DNA of 64,000 bases from an uncultured Anaerolineae bacterium (GCA_903838415.1 CAILYI010000084.1:55139-119138), one strand, 5' to 3'. Shown: positions 1 to 8,833, numbered from the stretch's first letter. The notes: generated by a model not told the origin, from the letters alone. Numbers and translations: made by a program.

Positions 1-365
1 AGAATCTGGTCAGTGTCGGGGATGTGGTGGAGCGTCATCAGCGAGTAGGCCACGTCGAAACGGGAGGCGGGCAGCGGGTCGACCGACAAGTCCAGGCGGT
101 ACGGCAGCATGTTGGGGACAGCGGAATCCGCTATTTTGGCGGTTAGAACATCCAGCATTCCTTCCGATGTATCCGCCAAAGTGATGGAGGCAAAGTCAGT
201 TTGCAGGGCGAAGCTGAGCAAGCCGGTGCCGCAGCCGTATTCGAGGGCGGTCATGCTGGGCTGAAGTGGCAGTGCCGCGCGGATGGCGGCCGCCACAGCG
301 CGGGCGCGCTCGATCTTTTTGGGATCAGAATCCCAATCTTTTGCGCGTTCATCGAAGTTTGTCAT
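1..365 (-). CDS. Class I SAM-dependent methyltransferase (partial)
   Basis: Only the first 121 or so codons lie in the window; the C-terminus is cut off at base 1. The protein starts MTNFDERAKDWD and has the Rossmann glycine motif of class I methyltransferases (EYGCGTGLL, residues 42-50), an acidic residue after the second strand (ADTSEGML) and a later AYSLMTLHHI stretch typical of motif IV. I chose the ATG at 365 because GGAGAA lies six bases upstream; the ATG at 371 would leave no spacing. It begins 28 bases after the GH127 stop, so the two are probably co-transcribed. The substrate cannot be told from this part. Confidence 0.85.
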   Translation of the reverse strand, partial: MTNFDERAKDWDSDPKKIERARAVAAAIRAALPLQPSMTALEYGCGTGLLSFALQTDFASITLADTSEGMLDVLTAKIADSAVPNMLPYRLDLSVDPLPASRFDVAYSLMTLHHIPDTDQI

Positions 366-392
366 GTTCATTTCTCCAGTGTTGCTGTCAAT

Positions 393-2333
393 TTAATCGC
401 GCACAAAAACGGTCATCGTGGCCGGGCCGCGATTGCCCCATAGCATATATGGGATTAAAGTCAGCGGCTGGCCGGTTTGAGTTTTTCCCGTTATCTTAAC
501 GATGCCGCCCAAAAGGGTTTCATCGTGGATGGGTTGAAGGGAAGCCGGGTCGAGGCTGACGGCGAAAATATCCAGGCCGGGATTGTCCACGCTTTCGAGG
601 CAGTAGACCAGCGGGCCGCGGGAAACCGCCAGCATGCCGCCACAGCCCGGCAGGCGTTTATCCTGGCGCAGCAGGCGGATGGGCATCTCGAATTGCAGTG
701 TCAGTTCGTTGGTGGCGCGCCAGTCCTGGCTGATGGAGATGCTGCGCGCGGCGCAGGGATTGTAGCCGCTGGCGCTTTCAGGGGCCGATTCGGCGGATGA
801 AACGGTTTCAGGCTGAAGCGGCTGTCCGTTTAACATCAGGGAGAAGGCCTCCGCCCAGGACGGAATCCGCAGGTGCAGGCTGGCGGGTTTTTCTGACGGT
901 TGGTCAAAGGTCAGCTTGACGGTGTTTCCCCAGGGCAGTTGGGATTCCATTCGCAAATTCCAAGTAGAAGTTTGGCTGGAAATATACTGGTTGATCCACA
1001 GGCTGCTTTCATCGGCATCGAAAATGGTTTGACCGAGCGAGGCCCAGGTGCGTGACAGGTTGGATGGACAGCACGGGACGACGTACCAGCCCGCGCGAGT
1101 CAGGCCGCCGCGACAGGTGAGCGGGTTGTTGTAGAAATAGGATTTGCCGTCGCTGGCGATGCCAACGGAAGCGGCGTTGTACAACTGCCATTCGAACAAA
1201 TCGGCGTAGCGCGGACGGCGGGTGAGACGTGCCATTTCGTCGCCCCAAAACAGGCTGGCGAGGGCGGCGCAGGTTTCGGCATAGGCATATTCGGGGTCGA
1301 GTTCGTAGTCGCGGCCAAAGCCTTCGGTGAAAGGCAGCGCGCCCAAGCCGCCGGTGACGTACATGCGGCGCGTGACCATGTTGAGCCAGACCGTTTCGAG
1401 CGCGGCACGCAGCGAGTCGTCGCCGGTTTCGCGGGCCAGCATGGCAGCGGCGGTTTCGAGATAGCCAAACCGGACGGAATGCCCGACGGCATTGGTCTGC
1501 TGGCGAATGGGAAGGTTTTGCTGAAAATATTTCCCGCTGTAGTGGTCGAGTTTGCGGCGAATACCGGCAAATGGCGGCCTTTTGGATGGATTATCGCCGG
1601 GAAGTTTGAAATCGGCATCTTCCGGGTGTGCGCGCAGATAGGCGACGCGCTGCGCGGCGATGGTCCGTTTGCGATCGGCGGCGCTGGTGGATTGGCGCCA
1701 GTACAGCAGCGGAAAGTCCGGGATGCGTCCGCGGCGCTCCAGCAGGCGGCGAGCCAGTTCGAGATAGGCCGGTTCGGCGGTGTGACGGTACAGGCGAATC
1801 AGCGCCAGTTCGATTTCCTCGTGTCCGTCGGTTTGGGCGGCGGGCGCCTCCATGAAATCGCGCACGAGCAAATCCGCGGTGCGGCGGACGAGAGTCAGCA
1901 GGCGGGTTTCGCCGGTGGCGGTGTGGTGCGCGACTCCGGCTTCGATCAGATGACCCAGGCAATAGAATTCATGCTCAATTTGCAAATTGACCCAACGCTG
2001 ACCGGGGAAATGAATCTGGTTGTAGGTATTGATATAGCCGTCCGGCTGTTGAACGGCATCCAGCAGGCCAATCAAGTCATCCACCAGGGCTTTCAGGCGA
2101 GGATCAGGCGTCTCGTCCAGGATGCGCGCGGCAGCCTCCAGCCATTTGTAGGCGTCAGAATCGGCGAAATAATAGCCTTCGCGGAAACCGTCAATCTGAC
2201 CGGCGGCAATGCGGAAATTGTCAATGCAGCGCGAGGCTTCGAGCTGCTCCCACTGGTAAAAAATGGCAGTTGCGGCGTTCAGGTCAAGGCGCGTGCGCCA
2301 GAATCCGGATGTGATTTTGGGGGAAGAGGACAT
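393..2333 (-). CDS. Glycoside hydrolase family 127 (beta-L-arabinofuranosidase-like)
   Basis: A 646-residue protein of the GH127 (DUF1680) family, whose characterised member HypBA1 releases L-arabinofuranose from plant hydroxyproline-linked arabinosides. The zinc-thiolate active site is visible: Glu353-x-Cys355 (ETC) and the adjacent pair Cys421-Cys422 in PCCPSN, matching the Glu/Cys/Cys/Cys set of HypBA1, with Glu337 (FTEGFG) a candidate acid/base. The N-terminal FW...W...E..R...NF pattern and alpha-barrel composition also fit. No signal peptide is seen, so it probably acts in the cytoplasm on imported oligosaccharides. A TGaTAGAAT extended -10 places the predicted transcript start on the A of the ATG, so the mRNA may be leaderless. 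Family assignment is firm, substrate is inferred. Confidence 0.92.
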   Translation of the reverse strand: MSSSPKITSGFWRTRLDLNAATAIFYQWEQLEASRCIDNFRIAAGQIDGFREGYYFADSDAYKWLEAAARILDETPDPRLKALVDDLIGLLDAVQQPDGYINTYNQIHFPGQRWVNLQIEHEFYCLGHLIEAGVAHHTATGETRLLTLVRRTADLLVRDFMEAPAAQTDGHEEIELALIRLYRHTAEPAYLELARRLLERRGRIPDFPLLYWRQSTSAADRKRTIAAQRVAYLRAHPEDADFKLPGDNPSKRPPFAGIRRKLDHYSGKYFQQNLPIRQQTNAVGHSVRFGYLETAAAMLARETGDDSLRAALETVWLNMVTRRMYVTGGLGALPFTEGFGRDYELDPEYAYAETCAALASLFWGDEMARLTRRPRYADLFEWQLYNAASVGIASDGKSYFYNNPLTCRGGLTRAGWYVVPCCPSNLSRTWASLGQTIFDADESSLWINQYISSQTSTWNLRMESQLPWGNTVKLTFDQPSEKPASLHLRIPSWAEAFSLMLNGQPLQPETVSSAESAPESASGYNPCAARSISISQDWRATNELTLQFEMPIRLLRQDKRLPGCGGMLAVSRGPLVYCLESVDNPGLDIFAVSLDPASLQPIHDETLLGGIVKITGKTQTGQPLTLIPYMLWGNRGPATMTVFVRD

Positions 2334-2339
2334 GTTGCG

Positions 2340-2348
2340 ATTCTATCA
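2340..2348 (-). promoter_or_regulatory. Extended -10 promoter of GH127 gene, leaderless
   Basis: On the minus strand the sequence reads TGATAGAAT, an extended -10 element. Seven bases past the end of the hexamer is base 2333, the A of the start codon, and no Shine-Dalgarno sequence is present. No good -35 is seen. Confidence 0.5.
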
Positions 2349-2382
2349 CCGCGAGGCGGCAGGCGTATGGAATAACCTGTTC

Positions 2383-2424
2383 CTGACGAAAATGGGCGGC
2401 CAGATGGCCGCCCATTTTCGTCAG
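2383..2424. terminator. Perfect 20-bp hairpin between two minus-strand genes
   Basis: Arms 2383-2402 and 2405-2424 are perfect complements, with GGGCGGCC/GGCCGCCC at the core flanked by AAAAT/ATTTT. The T-run lies inside the outer stem, so it could work in either direction; it follows the membrane-protein gene that ends at 2437 and separates it from the GH127 promoter. Confidence 0.75.
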
Positions 2425-2436
2425 ACTATTCAATTG

Positions 2437-3156
2437 TTAGCGCCAGGTCCCTGGGTCTTCATCCCGTGATTTGGCCGCCATGCCAAGCGGTTGATAGGTT
2501 GGCTCGGGCCGGGTGGGACGCTGTTGGGCGTTGAGCGGCTGAGTTTTTTGGAAGGGCCGCGGGTTGCTGTTGGTGGATTGATTCACCGTGTGGTTGACTC
2601 CGTCAAAACGGGTTTGCGCCGCACGGGTGGATGGTCTGGCATCTGCCATGGAAAATAACCGGTCACCCGCCATCGAAAACGTCCCGATGATCAAAATCCG
2701 GATAATCCAGACCATCACTGCCACGAAGACCGGCACCACTTTGGTGAGAGTCTCGCGCCCGATGATGGCTGATCCAAGCGCCGTGTGTCCGTTCGTCGCC
2801 ACGGCCACACCCCACCAGGTGAGCGTGGCGTTCATGGCCGCGGCCAGCACCCAGGCTCCAAACAGATACCAGACTTCGGCGGGTTCATCGGCCGCGGATT
2901 TTTCGGGAGTGAACAGGCGCGCGATACCTGCAAAGTCGATGCCACAAAAGGCGATCGACAGGATGGTGGCCCAGCGGACGCCCGCGAAGGTCAGATTTGT
3001 GCCGAGCAAATCAGTGAGCGCAAAATCAGTGGTGGAGTAGTTGAAAACCTCGAAAGCCAGCAAAGCTGCCATTAAGATTCCTCCAAACACTGTCCCGCGC
3101 CGCAATCCTGTTTTGCGGAGCATGGTCAGTAATTGAAGTGATGATATGTTGTTCAT
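2437..3156 (-). CDS. Four-helix membrane protein of unknown function
   Basis: A 239-residue protein I do not recognise. Four hydrophobic segments are visible at about residues 20-40, 56-80, 92-118 and 136-165, followed by a roughly 75-residue polar tail rich in Pro, Gln, Asn and Thr that is probably cytoplasmic and disordered. There is no signal peptide, metal motif or enzyme motif. The start has a strong ribosome site (GAGGAG). It is a single-gene unit: a consensus promoter with a palindrome inside it lies upstream and a strong hairpin lies downstream, so its expression looks tightly controlled. The call as a real gene is secure; function is open. Confidence 0.75.
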   Translation of the reverse strand: MNNISSLQLLTMLRKTGLRRGTVFGGILMAALLAFEVFNYSTTDFALTDLLGTNLTFAGVRWATILSIAFCGIDFAGIARLFTPEKSAADEPAEVWYLFGAWVLAAAMNATLTWWGVAVATNGHTALGSAIIGRETLTKVVPVFVAVMVWIIRILIIGTFSMAGDRLFSMADARPSTRAAQTRFDGVNHTVNQSTNSNPRPFQKTQPLNAQQRPTRPEPTYQPLGMAAKSRDEDPGTWR

Positions 3157-3200
3157 GAGTTTCTCCTCGAATCTGGGAAACGCGTAGATCGGATGTCTTT

Positions 3201-3229
3201 ATATTAGAACAAATATTCTATATTGTCAA
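3201..3229 (-). promoter_or_regulatory. Near-consensus promoter with operator palindrome
   Basis: Reading the minus strand, -35 TTGACA (3229-3224), a 17-base spacer and -10 TAATAT (3206-3201) form a near-consensus sigma-70 promoter for the membrane-protein gene at 3156. The spacer carries the inverted repeat TAGAA-N6-TTCTA (3205-3220) overlapping the -10, a position where a bound repressor would block polymerase. Confidence 0.8.
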
Positions 3230-3363
3230 TAGCATACTGTCATGACTTTTTGTGACAATTTGATTGCAAATTGGAAGGTAAAAAACCAGCGGGACTTGCC
3301 CCGTTCACCTTTTTATTCCCCCGTCAGTTTGGCCTGGATCGTTTCGATGGCAGCCAAAATCCG

Positions 3364-3427
3364 AAACCGCTGAATGATAAAAAAAGTCCCCGTCAAAACG
3401 GGGACTTTTTTTATCATTCAGCGGTTT
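3364..3427 (-). terminator. Terminator with 30-bp perfect arms overlapping the stop codon
   Basis: Arms 3364-3393 and 3398-3427 are perfect inverted copies around a CAAA loop. The core is GTCCCCGT/ACGGGGAC with T7 on both sides, a bidirectional intrinsic terminator. The outer part of one arm is the last codons and stop of the coiled-coil gene, so the 3' end of that gene is duplicated in inverted order. Confidence 0.85.
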
Positions 3428-3923
3428 TTGCCAGGGATGGCTCTTTCATGTCTGCGGCGGTTATGGTTGGACCGTGCAACCGGTCTTCCTCTATTTTGCG
3501 GATGCCGTTGCGTACCTGCGTCAGCGCGCGGGAGATTTCATCTTCCAGGCCCTGCAAGGAGGCGACAACGTAATCATCCGCATCACGCCGGGTGACCAGG
3601 GCATCTTCCCGCGACTGGGCAATGATTTGGGCGGCGCGAGTCTGAGCGCTTTTGACGATGGCCTCACGCTCGACGATTTGCTCAGCCTTCTCTTTGGCCA
3701 GCGCCACGATACGACCGGCTTCTTCTTGCGCCTGGGCGAGAATACGATCCTTTTGTGTAACGACTTGCTGGGCCTTTTTGACTTCTTCCGGCACAGTCAC
3801 GCGCATCTGGTCGATAATATCCAGCATTTTATCTTCATCCACAACGACATTGCGGGTGAAGGGCACGGCGCGGCTTTCGTTAAACAGTTCTTCGATGCGG
3901 TCTACTAAATGCAGAATATCCAT
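3414..3923 (-). CDS. DivIVA/SepIVA-like coiled-coil protein
   Basis: A 169-residue, highly charged, almost wholly helical protein. After the N-terminal MDILHLVDRIEELFN it has a long heptad-rich coiled coil (about residues 50-150) rich in Ala, Glu, Gln and Lys, as in DivIVA-like polar-scaffold proteins and the mycobacterial septal factor SepIVA; ATP synthase subunit b-like proteins have similar composition. The start has GGAGGAG eight bases upstream. It is the last gene of the coaD-side operon, 86 bases after coaD. A role in cell division or envelope growth is inferred from fold type only; there is no catalytic motif. Confidence 0.6.
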   Translation of the reverse strand: MDILHLVDRIEELFNESRAVPFTRNVVVDEDKMLDIIDQMRVTVPEEVKKAQQVVTQKDRILAQAQEEAGRIVALAKEKAEQIVEREAIVKSAQTRAAQIIAQSREDALVTRRDADDYVVASLQGLEDEISRALTQVRNGIRKIEEDRLHGPTITAADMKEPSLAKTAE

Positions 3924-4009
3924 AAGCTCCTCCGCTCATGGGAAAGCGGCAATGTAATTATCAAAAAAGAATTCCCAGGTTCCACAATATTATATAACAA
4001 CTATTGAAA

Positions 4010-4531
4010 TTAATCGCGCAACGCATTTGCAGGTCGTTGACTATCATCACTCATTTCTGATACCGTATGTTTTAGCGCGGCTTCCACGTGCGGAGGAACC
4101 ATGCTCGAAACATCGCCATCCAGCATGGCAATTTCGCGCACCGTGGTGGATGAAAGGAATGTGTGTTCTTCGTTGGTGATGAAGGCCACAATTTCAACAT
4201 CCTTGGCGAGGCGATGATTGGCAAGCGCCATGCGGAACTCAAATTCAAAATCTGAAAAAACCCGCAGGCCGCGCACAATGACCTGTGCGTCGATATCATG
4301 CGCTTTGTTGACCGTTAATCCGCTGTAGCCGATCACGCGGATTTTGGGGTGGTCTTTGAAGGATTGTCTTGCCAATTCAATCCGTTTTTCTGGCGAAAAC
4401 AGCAGAGATTTGAGCGGTTTATCATACACAGCGATAACGACTTCATCAAACAACCGCGCGGCACGTTCAGCAATGTCAATGTGGCCGTAATGAATGGGAT
4501 CAAACGTGCCGGGGAATAAGGCTCTCACCAT
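4010..4531 (-). CDS. coaD: Phosphopantetheine adenylyltransferase
   Basis: CoaD transfers AMP from ATP to 4'-phosphopantetheine, the penultimate step of coenzyme A synthesis. The 173-residue protein has the nucleotidyltransferase signature GTFDPIHYGH (residues 8-17, His14 and His17), the RGLR substrate loop and the C-terminal SSTTVRE motif, and its length fits the family (about 160-170). A possible AGGAG lies 11-12 bases before the ATG. It follows recG on the same strand with an 82-base gap. Confidence 0.96.
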   Translation of the reverse strand: MVRALFPGTFDPIHYGHIDIAERAARLFDEVVIAVYDKPLKSLLFSPEKRIELARQSFKDHPKIRVIGYSGLTVNKAHDIDAQVIVRGLRVFSDFEFEFRMALANHRLAKDVEIVAFITNEEHTFLSSTTVREIAMLDGDVSSMVPPHVEAALKHTVSEMSDDSQRPANALRD

Positions 4532-4613
4532 TAGTTATCAGTCTCCTGATCTAAATGGTCTGACAGGTCTTTTCGTTGCAAAAGACCGCAACCAGATCAC
4601 TAAGTCAAACAAA

Positions 4614-7151
4614 TTAACTCACATCACCCTTGGTGCCCCAGAAACGATTTAACGCTTCCGCGAGCAGGGCGTGTTCAGGCGCTTTCAGTTCGGCGTCGAT
4701 TTCGAACATTTTTTGGGCATGTCCGCGGGCTTTTTCGATTAACGCCACATCGGTCAGGGTTGCCATTTTCAGCGTGGTGGCATAGCCCGATTGTCGCGTT
4801 CCCAAGAATTCGCCGGGACCGCGTTGTTTCAGGTCGAGTTCGGCCAGTTTAAAGCCGTCATTGGTCTCGACCATGGCTTGCAAGCGTTCATTTTCGGCGG
4901 AATCGGAATGATCTGGCACCAACAGGCAGAAGGATTCGCCGCCGCCGCGGCCCACACGTCCGCGCAATTGATGGAGCTGGGCCAGGCCGAAGCGATTGGC
5001 GCCCTCAATCAGCATGACCGTCGCGTTAGGCACATCCACGCCCACTTCAATGACCGTGGTGGAGACCAGAATGTCATATTTTTGATCGCGGAAATCAGCC
5101 ATGATGCGATCTTTTTCGTCAGGCTTCATCTTTCCGTGCAGCAGACCCAGCTTCAGGTCGCGGAAAATTTCTTTCGACAGGCGTTCGTGATCGTCCACGG
5201 CGGCTTTGAGCGTTTCCAGCTTTTCGCTTTCCTCAATTAACGGATAAACGATAAAGGCCTGCCGCCCGGCTTCAATCTGACTGCGAATGAGCGAATAGCC
5301 GCGCTCGCGTTCCTGCGGCATCAGCACATGCGTCGAAACGGGTTCGCGCCCGGCTGGCATTTCGTCCATCACCGACAAATCCAGGTCGCCATACAACGTC
5401 AGCGCCAGCGAGCGTGGAATGGGCGTGGCGGTCATCACCAACAGGTGCGGGTCGCTGCCCTTCGCGCGCAGCGCGGAACGCTGTTCCACGCCAAAGCGAT
5501 GTTGTTCGTCGATCACTACCAATTGCAAATCTTTCAATTGGACCGGTTCTTCAATCAGCGCGTGTGTGCCGATCAGGACTTTTACCTCGCCCGAAGCGAG
5601 TCCTTCCTGAATGGACTGGCGCTCCCCGGCGCCGGTGTCGCCGGTTAATAAGCGCACCTGACCCTCGGCCAAAACACCGTCTGCAATCAGGAAATTGGAG
5701 AAATTCTTAAAATGCTGTTCGGCCAGGATCGACGTGGGCGCCATGATCGCCACTTGCGATCCGGCGCGCACCACCATCATCGCCGCCAGCGCAGCGACAA
5801 CCGTCTTGCCGGAACCAACATCACCCTGAATCAAGCGGTTCATCGGGCGGCCGGAGCCAATATCCACGCAAATGTCATCCACGGCGCGTTTTTGCACACC
5901 GGTCAGCGTAAACGGCAGCGCCGAGATGCGCTCGCTCAGCCAGTCGTCCGGCACGTCGAAAATCCGCCCGACCACGGCTTGCCAGTCGCGTTTTTGGCGC
6001 AGCACGCCCATTTGCAGATAGAAAATTTCGTCAAAAGCGAGACGTTCTCGCGCCGATTTGATTGATTCTTGTGAATCGGGGAAATGCGCCTGGTGGATGG
6101 CTTCGCCCAGCCCCACCAACCCGGCGGCCTGTCTGACCGTTTCGGGGAGCGGATCGGCCACCCGGGGCGCCCAATACTTAATCACCTGATCCATCAGCTG
6201 CCGCAGCCACTTTTGCGTGATACTGGCGGTCAGCGGGTAAATGGGAACAATGCGATTGGTGTGCAAATGCTCAATTTCGACAGGTTCCCAATCCGGGCTG
6301 TTCAAGATCAGGCGGCCCAGGTATTGTTCCACCTTGCCGGCCACGGCGATATTCATGCCCTCGCTGAGACGGTTTATCAGCCAGGGCTGATTGAACCAGC
6401 TTACGCGCAGCGCCCCGGTGCCGTCACTGATGACAGCTTCCACGATTTGCATTTTCCCGCCACGAATCGGACGGGCCACTACACTTTGAATTTGTCCAAT
6501 CACCGTCACCACTTCACCATAAAAAAGTGAGCGGATGGGTTTTAGCATACTGTAATCGTCGTAACGGCGCGGAAAGTAATACAGCATATCCCCCAGGGTG
6601 AACATGCCCAATTTCTCAAGTGACTGCGCGTTTTTCGGGCCGACTCCCTGCAAGACTGTCAGGCTGGCGTTGAGCGCCACCGGCGTCTGCGAGGTTTGCG
6701 CGCCTGGATAGGTTGACGCGCGCGAGGGAGCGGGTTTGCGCTGCGGGGCGGGCGTCGGCTCCGCAACGGGTGACGGCTGCTGGTGCGGACGCTGCGGCCT
6801 GGAGGCAGGTCGCTCTTCGATAACGGGTGCAGATTCGTCGTGAGTCGGGGCTGCTTGTGAGCCTTCCTGAGCGTAGACGGGAGTCGGGATGTCCGCATCT
6901 GGAATCTGGCCCTGTATCCGCTTCCAGACGCCTTTGAGCGTATCGGCGCGCGAAGTGGGGGTCAAGCGATGGTAATCGCGTAAACGCATGGCCACAAGCT
7001 GCACAAGCTCTTCTGGGATACTCTCGTTGCGCGCTTCGGCTTCCCAAAAATCCAGAATTTTGGCTAGGCCGCCAATGACGGCGGTATTGGCGTATTTGTT
7101 TTCGGCTTCGAGACGGAAGAATTTTCGTAGTTTTTCAATAGAAGATTGCAT
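4614..7151 (-). CDS. recG: ATP-dependent DNA helicase RecG
   Basis: RecG remodels stalled replication forks and Holliday junctions. The 845-residue protein is longer than typical RecG (about 690) because of an N-terminal extension: roughly 95 helical residues, then a Pro/Ala/Gln-rich linker to about residue 155, before the wedge domain that begins near LQGVGPKNAQSLEKLG. Walker A is GDVGSGKT, the DEAD-like box is IDEQHRFG, and motif VI lies in QLRGRVGRGG. The gene follows the degV gene by 49 bases. A TAAAAT hexamer at 7158-7163 would start transcription on the ATG, so it may also be made as a leaderless message. Confidence 0.96.
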   Translation of the reverse strand: MQSSIEKLRKFFRLEAENKYANTAVIGGLAKILDFWEAEARNESIPEELVQLVAMRLRDYHRLTPTSRADTLKGVWKRIQGQIPDADIPTPVYAQEGSQAAPTHDESAPVIEERPASRPQRPHQQPSPVAEPTPAPQRKPAPSRASTYPGAQTSQTPVALNASLTVLQGVGPKNAQSLEKLGMFTLGDMLYYFPRRYDDYSMLKPIRSLFYGEVVTVIGQIQSVVARPIRGGKMQIVEAVISDGTGALRVSWFNQPWLINRLSEGMNIAVAGKVEQYLGRLILNSPDWEPVEIEHLHTNRIVPIYPLTASITQKWLRQLMDQVIKYWAPRVADPLPETVRQAAGLVGLGEAIHQAHFPDSQESIKSARERLAFDEIFYLQMGVLRQKRDWQAVVGRIFDVPDDWLSERISALPFTLTGVQKRAVDDICVDIGSGRPMNRLIQGDVGSGKTVVAALAAMMVVRAGSQVAIMAPTSILAEQHFKNFSNFLIADGVLAEGQVRLLTGDTGAGERQSIQEGLASGEVKVLIGTHALIEEPVQLKDLQLVVIDEQHRFGVEQRSALRAKGSDPHLLVMTATPIPRSLALTLYGDLDLSVMDEMPAGREPVSTHVLMPQERERGYSLIRSQIEAGRQAFIVYPLIEESEKLETLKAAVDDHERLSKEIFRDLKLGLLHGKMKPDEKDRIMADFRDQKYDILVSTTVIEVGVDVPNATVMLIEGANRFGLAQLHQLRGRVGRGGGESFCLLVPDHSDSAENERLQAMVETNDGFKLAELDLKQRGPGEFLGTRQSGYATTLKMATLTDVALIEKARGHAQKMFEIDAELKAPEHALLAEALNRFWGTKGDVS

Positions 7152-7157
7152 GAGAGT

Positions 7158-7163
7158 ATTTTA
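7158..7163 (-). promoter_or_regulatory. Possible internal -10 of recG (leaderless)
   Basis: GGGTAAAAT on the minus strand ends seven bases before base 7151, the A of the recG start. No ribosome site and no clear -35 are visible. Could be fortuitous, since recG also sits inside a same-strand gene run. Confidence 0.35.
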
Positions 7164-7200
7164 CCCTATGTGAAACACTTGTTGCGTGTTCCACTTTACA

Positions 7201-8043
7201 TTAAGCCTTGATCGCCGCAAAACCCAGCCCATCCGGCCCAACGTGCGTGCCGATGACTGTCGTGACGTTGATTATGTGAATGTGCGCTGGCAGGAATTTC
7301 GCGGAACTGGTGGTCAACCGCTCGATCAAACCGCGGGCGCGGGCTTCGGCATTGGTGTGCAAAATGGCCAGGCGCTTGAGTTGTCCAAGCGCGACGATCA
7401 GAGAATAAAGTTCTTCGGTGGCTTTGCTGGTTGTACGGGGTGTTGTCACGGGTTTGATGACGCCCTCACGCAGTTCGACCACCGGCTTGATGCTCAATAA
7501 TCCCCCCAGCGCGGCCACAGCCTGTGGTAATCGTCCCGAGCGGCGCAGATATTCGATGGTATCCAGCGCGGCGTAGATGTGCAATTTTTCACGGGTTGCC
7601 TGGATGGCGGCCAATACTTCGGGCAGGCGCAGTCCTTTTTCGATGGCTTCCGCGGCCGCCAGGACCTGGTACCCCATGCCAAGCGAAAGTGAGCCGGATT
7701 CGATGACAGTGATTTTTCCACCGAATTCCTCGGCTGCTTTTCGCGCAATATTGGCGATGGCGGTCAGTTTTTCGGCCGTGAAGATGCCAATCACGTGGTC
7801 GCAGCCCGATTCAAGCAGTTTTCGATAGCGCAGGGTGAATTCTTCGCCGGAGGGCGCCGCCGTGGTGGGAGAGGTGCGCATGGTCGGTAGGCGCGTATAA
7901 AACTCTGTCCGGGCGATGTTGACGCCATCGAGATATGGTTGGCCTTCCAGCACAAGAATCGCGGGCACCACCTCGATTTTGTAACGATTTACAATCTCTT
8001 CGGGCAAGTCACACGGGGAATCAGTTACAAGGCCAATCAGCAT
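7201..8043 (-). CDS. fakB: DegV family fatty-acid-binding protein (FakB)
   Basis: DegV/FakB proteins bind a fatty acid and present it to the kinase FakA, which makes acyl-phosphate for phospholipid synthesis. This 280-residue protein has the family layout: LVTDSPCDLP at the N-terminus, the loop ESGSLSLGMG that contacts the carboxylate, the LDTIEYLRRSGRL segment and the C-terminal GTHVGPDGLGFAAIK. Its position in the same gene run as fakA and asp23 supports the FakB role over other DegV functions. It starts 16 bases after the diverged DegV-like gene with no obvious ribosome site, suggesting translational coupling. Which fatty acid it prefers cannot be read here. Confidence 0.9.
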   Translation of the reverse strand: MLIGLVTDSPCDLPEEIVNRYKIEVVPAILVLEGQPYLDGVNIARTEFYTRLPTMRTSPTTAAPSGEEFTLRYRKLLESGCDHVIGIFTAEKLTAIANIARKAAEEFGGKITVIESGSLSLGMGYQVLAAAEAIEKGLRLPEVLAAIQATREKLHIYAALDTIEYLRRSGRLPQAVAALGGLLSIKPVVELREGVIKPVTTPRTTSKATEELYSLIVALGQLKRLAILHTNAEARARGLIERLTTSSAKFLPAHIHIINVTTVIGTHVGPDGLGFAAIKA

Positions 8044-8059
8044 AGGGTTTGGGGATGAT

Positions 8060-8833
8060 TTATTTTTTCTCTGGCATTTCCAACACGGTCAGCCCCAAGG
8101 CTTGCGGGCCAAATAGCGCTGCTAATGGAAGATCGAGTTCCAACTCGCTGATCGTTGCGTTTGGGAATAAGTCGCTGGCGGTCGTTTGCAGGAGACGGAA
8201 ATTCAAGCTGGCGTTGGTTCCGTGGAAATAGACCAGTTGCTGCGGGAACTCGAATTCTTCAATGAAAACTTGCAGGGTTTCGAGCAAATGTCGCTGCGTG
8301 CGTACTTTTTTGTGGAGTGTCAGGTCGCCTTCTTCGAGTAAAAAAACCGGGAACATGCCAGGTTGATCGGTGGCAGAGCCAGTTTGCAGGAGGGTTTGTT
8401 CTTCCTTAACCGATTGGAGGCTATCGGGGACGATCAAGGTGAAGAGATGTGGGAGCATGCCCCGGATGTGGATCTCGATGTCCGATAAAGAAGTATTCTC
8501 GTCCGCCAGTTGGGCGGCCGTCTGCGCCAAAATTCCCAGCCCGGGACCTAATTGCTGTGTATCCAGCACGGAGATTTTGGCGGTGCCCCCGTGACTTTGG
8601 GCTGCCAATTTTGCCGTTTCGGTGATTGGAAGAATTGCTTCAGCGGGAGTCAGCACCATGATGGCGCTGAATTCGCGCTCGAGCTCACTGTAGACGCGTT
8701 TGAAATCATCCAAATCCGGCAGCTTGAGACCGTCTTTGTCTACGACCAGTTTCATCGTGCGGATACGTTGTTCGCTGCTGGATGTGACGGGCGGGAAAAG
8801 TGTGGTGGAAAAGGTCAGGATGCAAAGGCTCAT
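8060..8833 (-). CDS. Diverged DegV-like protein
   Basis: A 257-residue protein that aligns by eye with its downstream FakB neighbour over the whole length: LTFSTTLFPP against VTDSPCDLPE, DTQQLGPGLG against ESGSLSLGMG, and a C-terminal GPQALGLTVLE against GPDGLGFAAIK. The residues expected to bind the fatty-acid carboxylate have changed (TDS to TFS, and the Ser loop to QQL), so it may bind another ligand or act as a non-binding partner. I start it at ATG 8833 rather than the TTG at 8863 because only the former aligns with the family N-terminus. It lies between a GT39-type gene and fakB. Homology is my inference from motif order. Confidence 0.65.
   Translation of the reverse strand: MSLCILTFSTTLFPPVTSSSEQRIRTMKLVVDKDGLKLPDLDDFKRVYSELEREFSAIMVLTPAEAILPITETAKLAAQSHGGTAKISVLDTQQLGPGLGILAQTAAQLADENTSLSDIEIHIRGMLPHLFTLIVPDSLQSVKEEQTLLQTGSATDQPGMFPVFLLEEGDLTLHKKVRTQRHLLETLQVFIEEFEFPQQLVYFHGTNASLNFRLLQTTASDLFPNATISELELDLPLAALFGPQALGLTVLEMPEKK

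Noticed and set aside
1479..2375. 298-codon open frame on the plus strand
   Set aside because: Lies wholly antisense to the GH127 gene, which has an intact active site; no ribosome site or family match.
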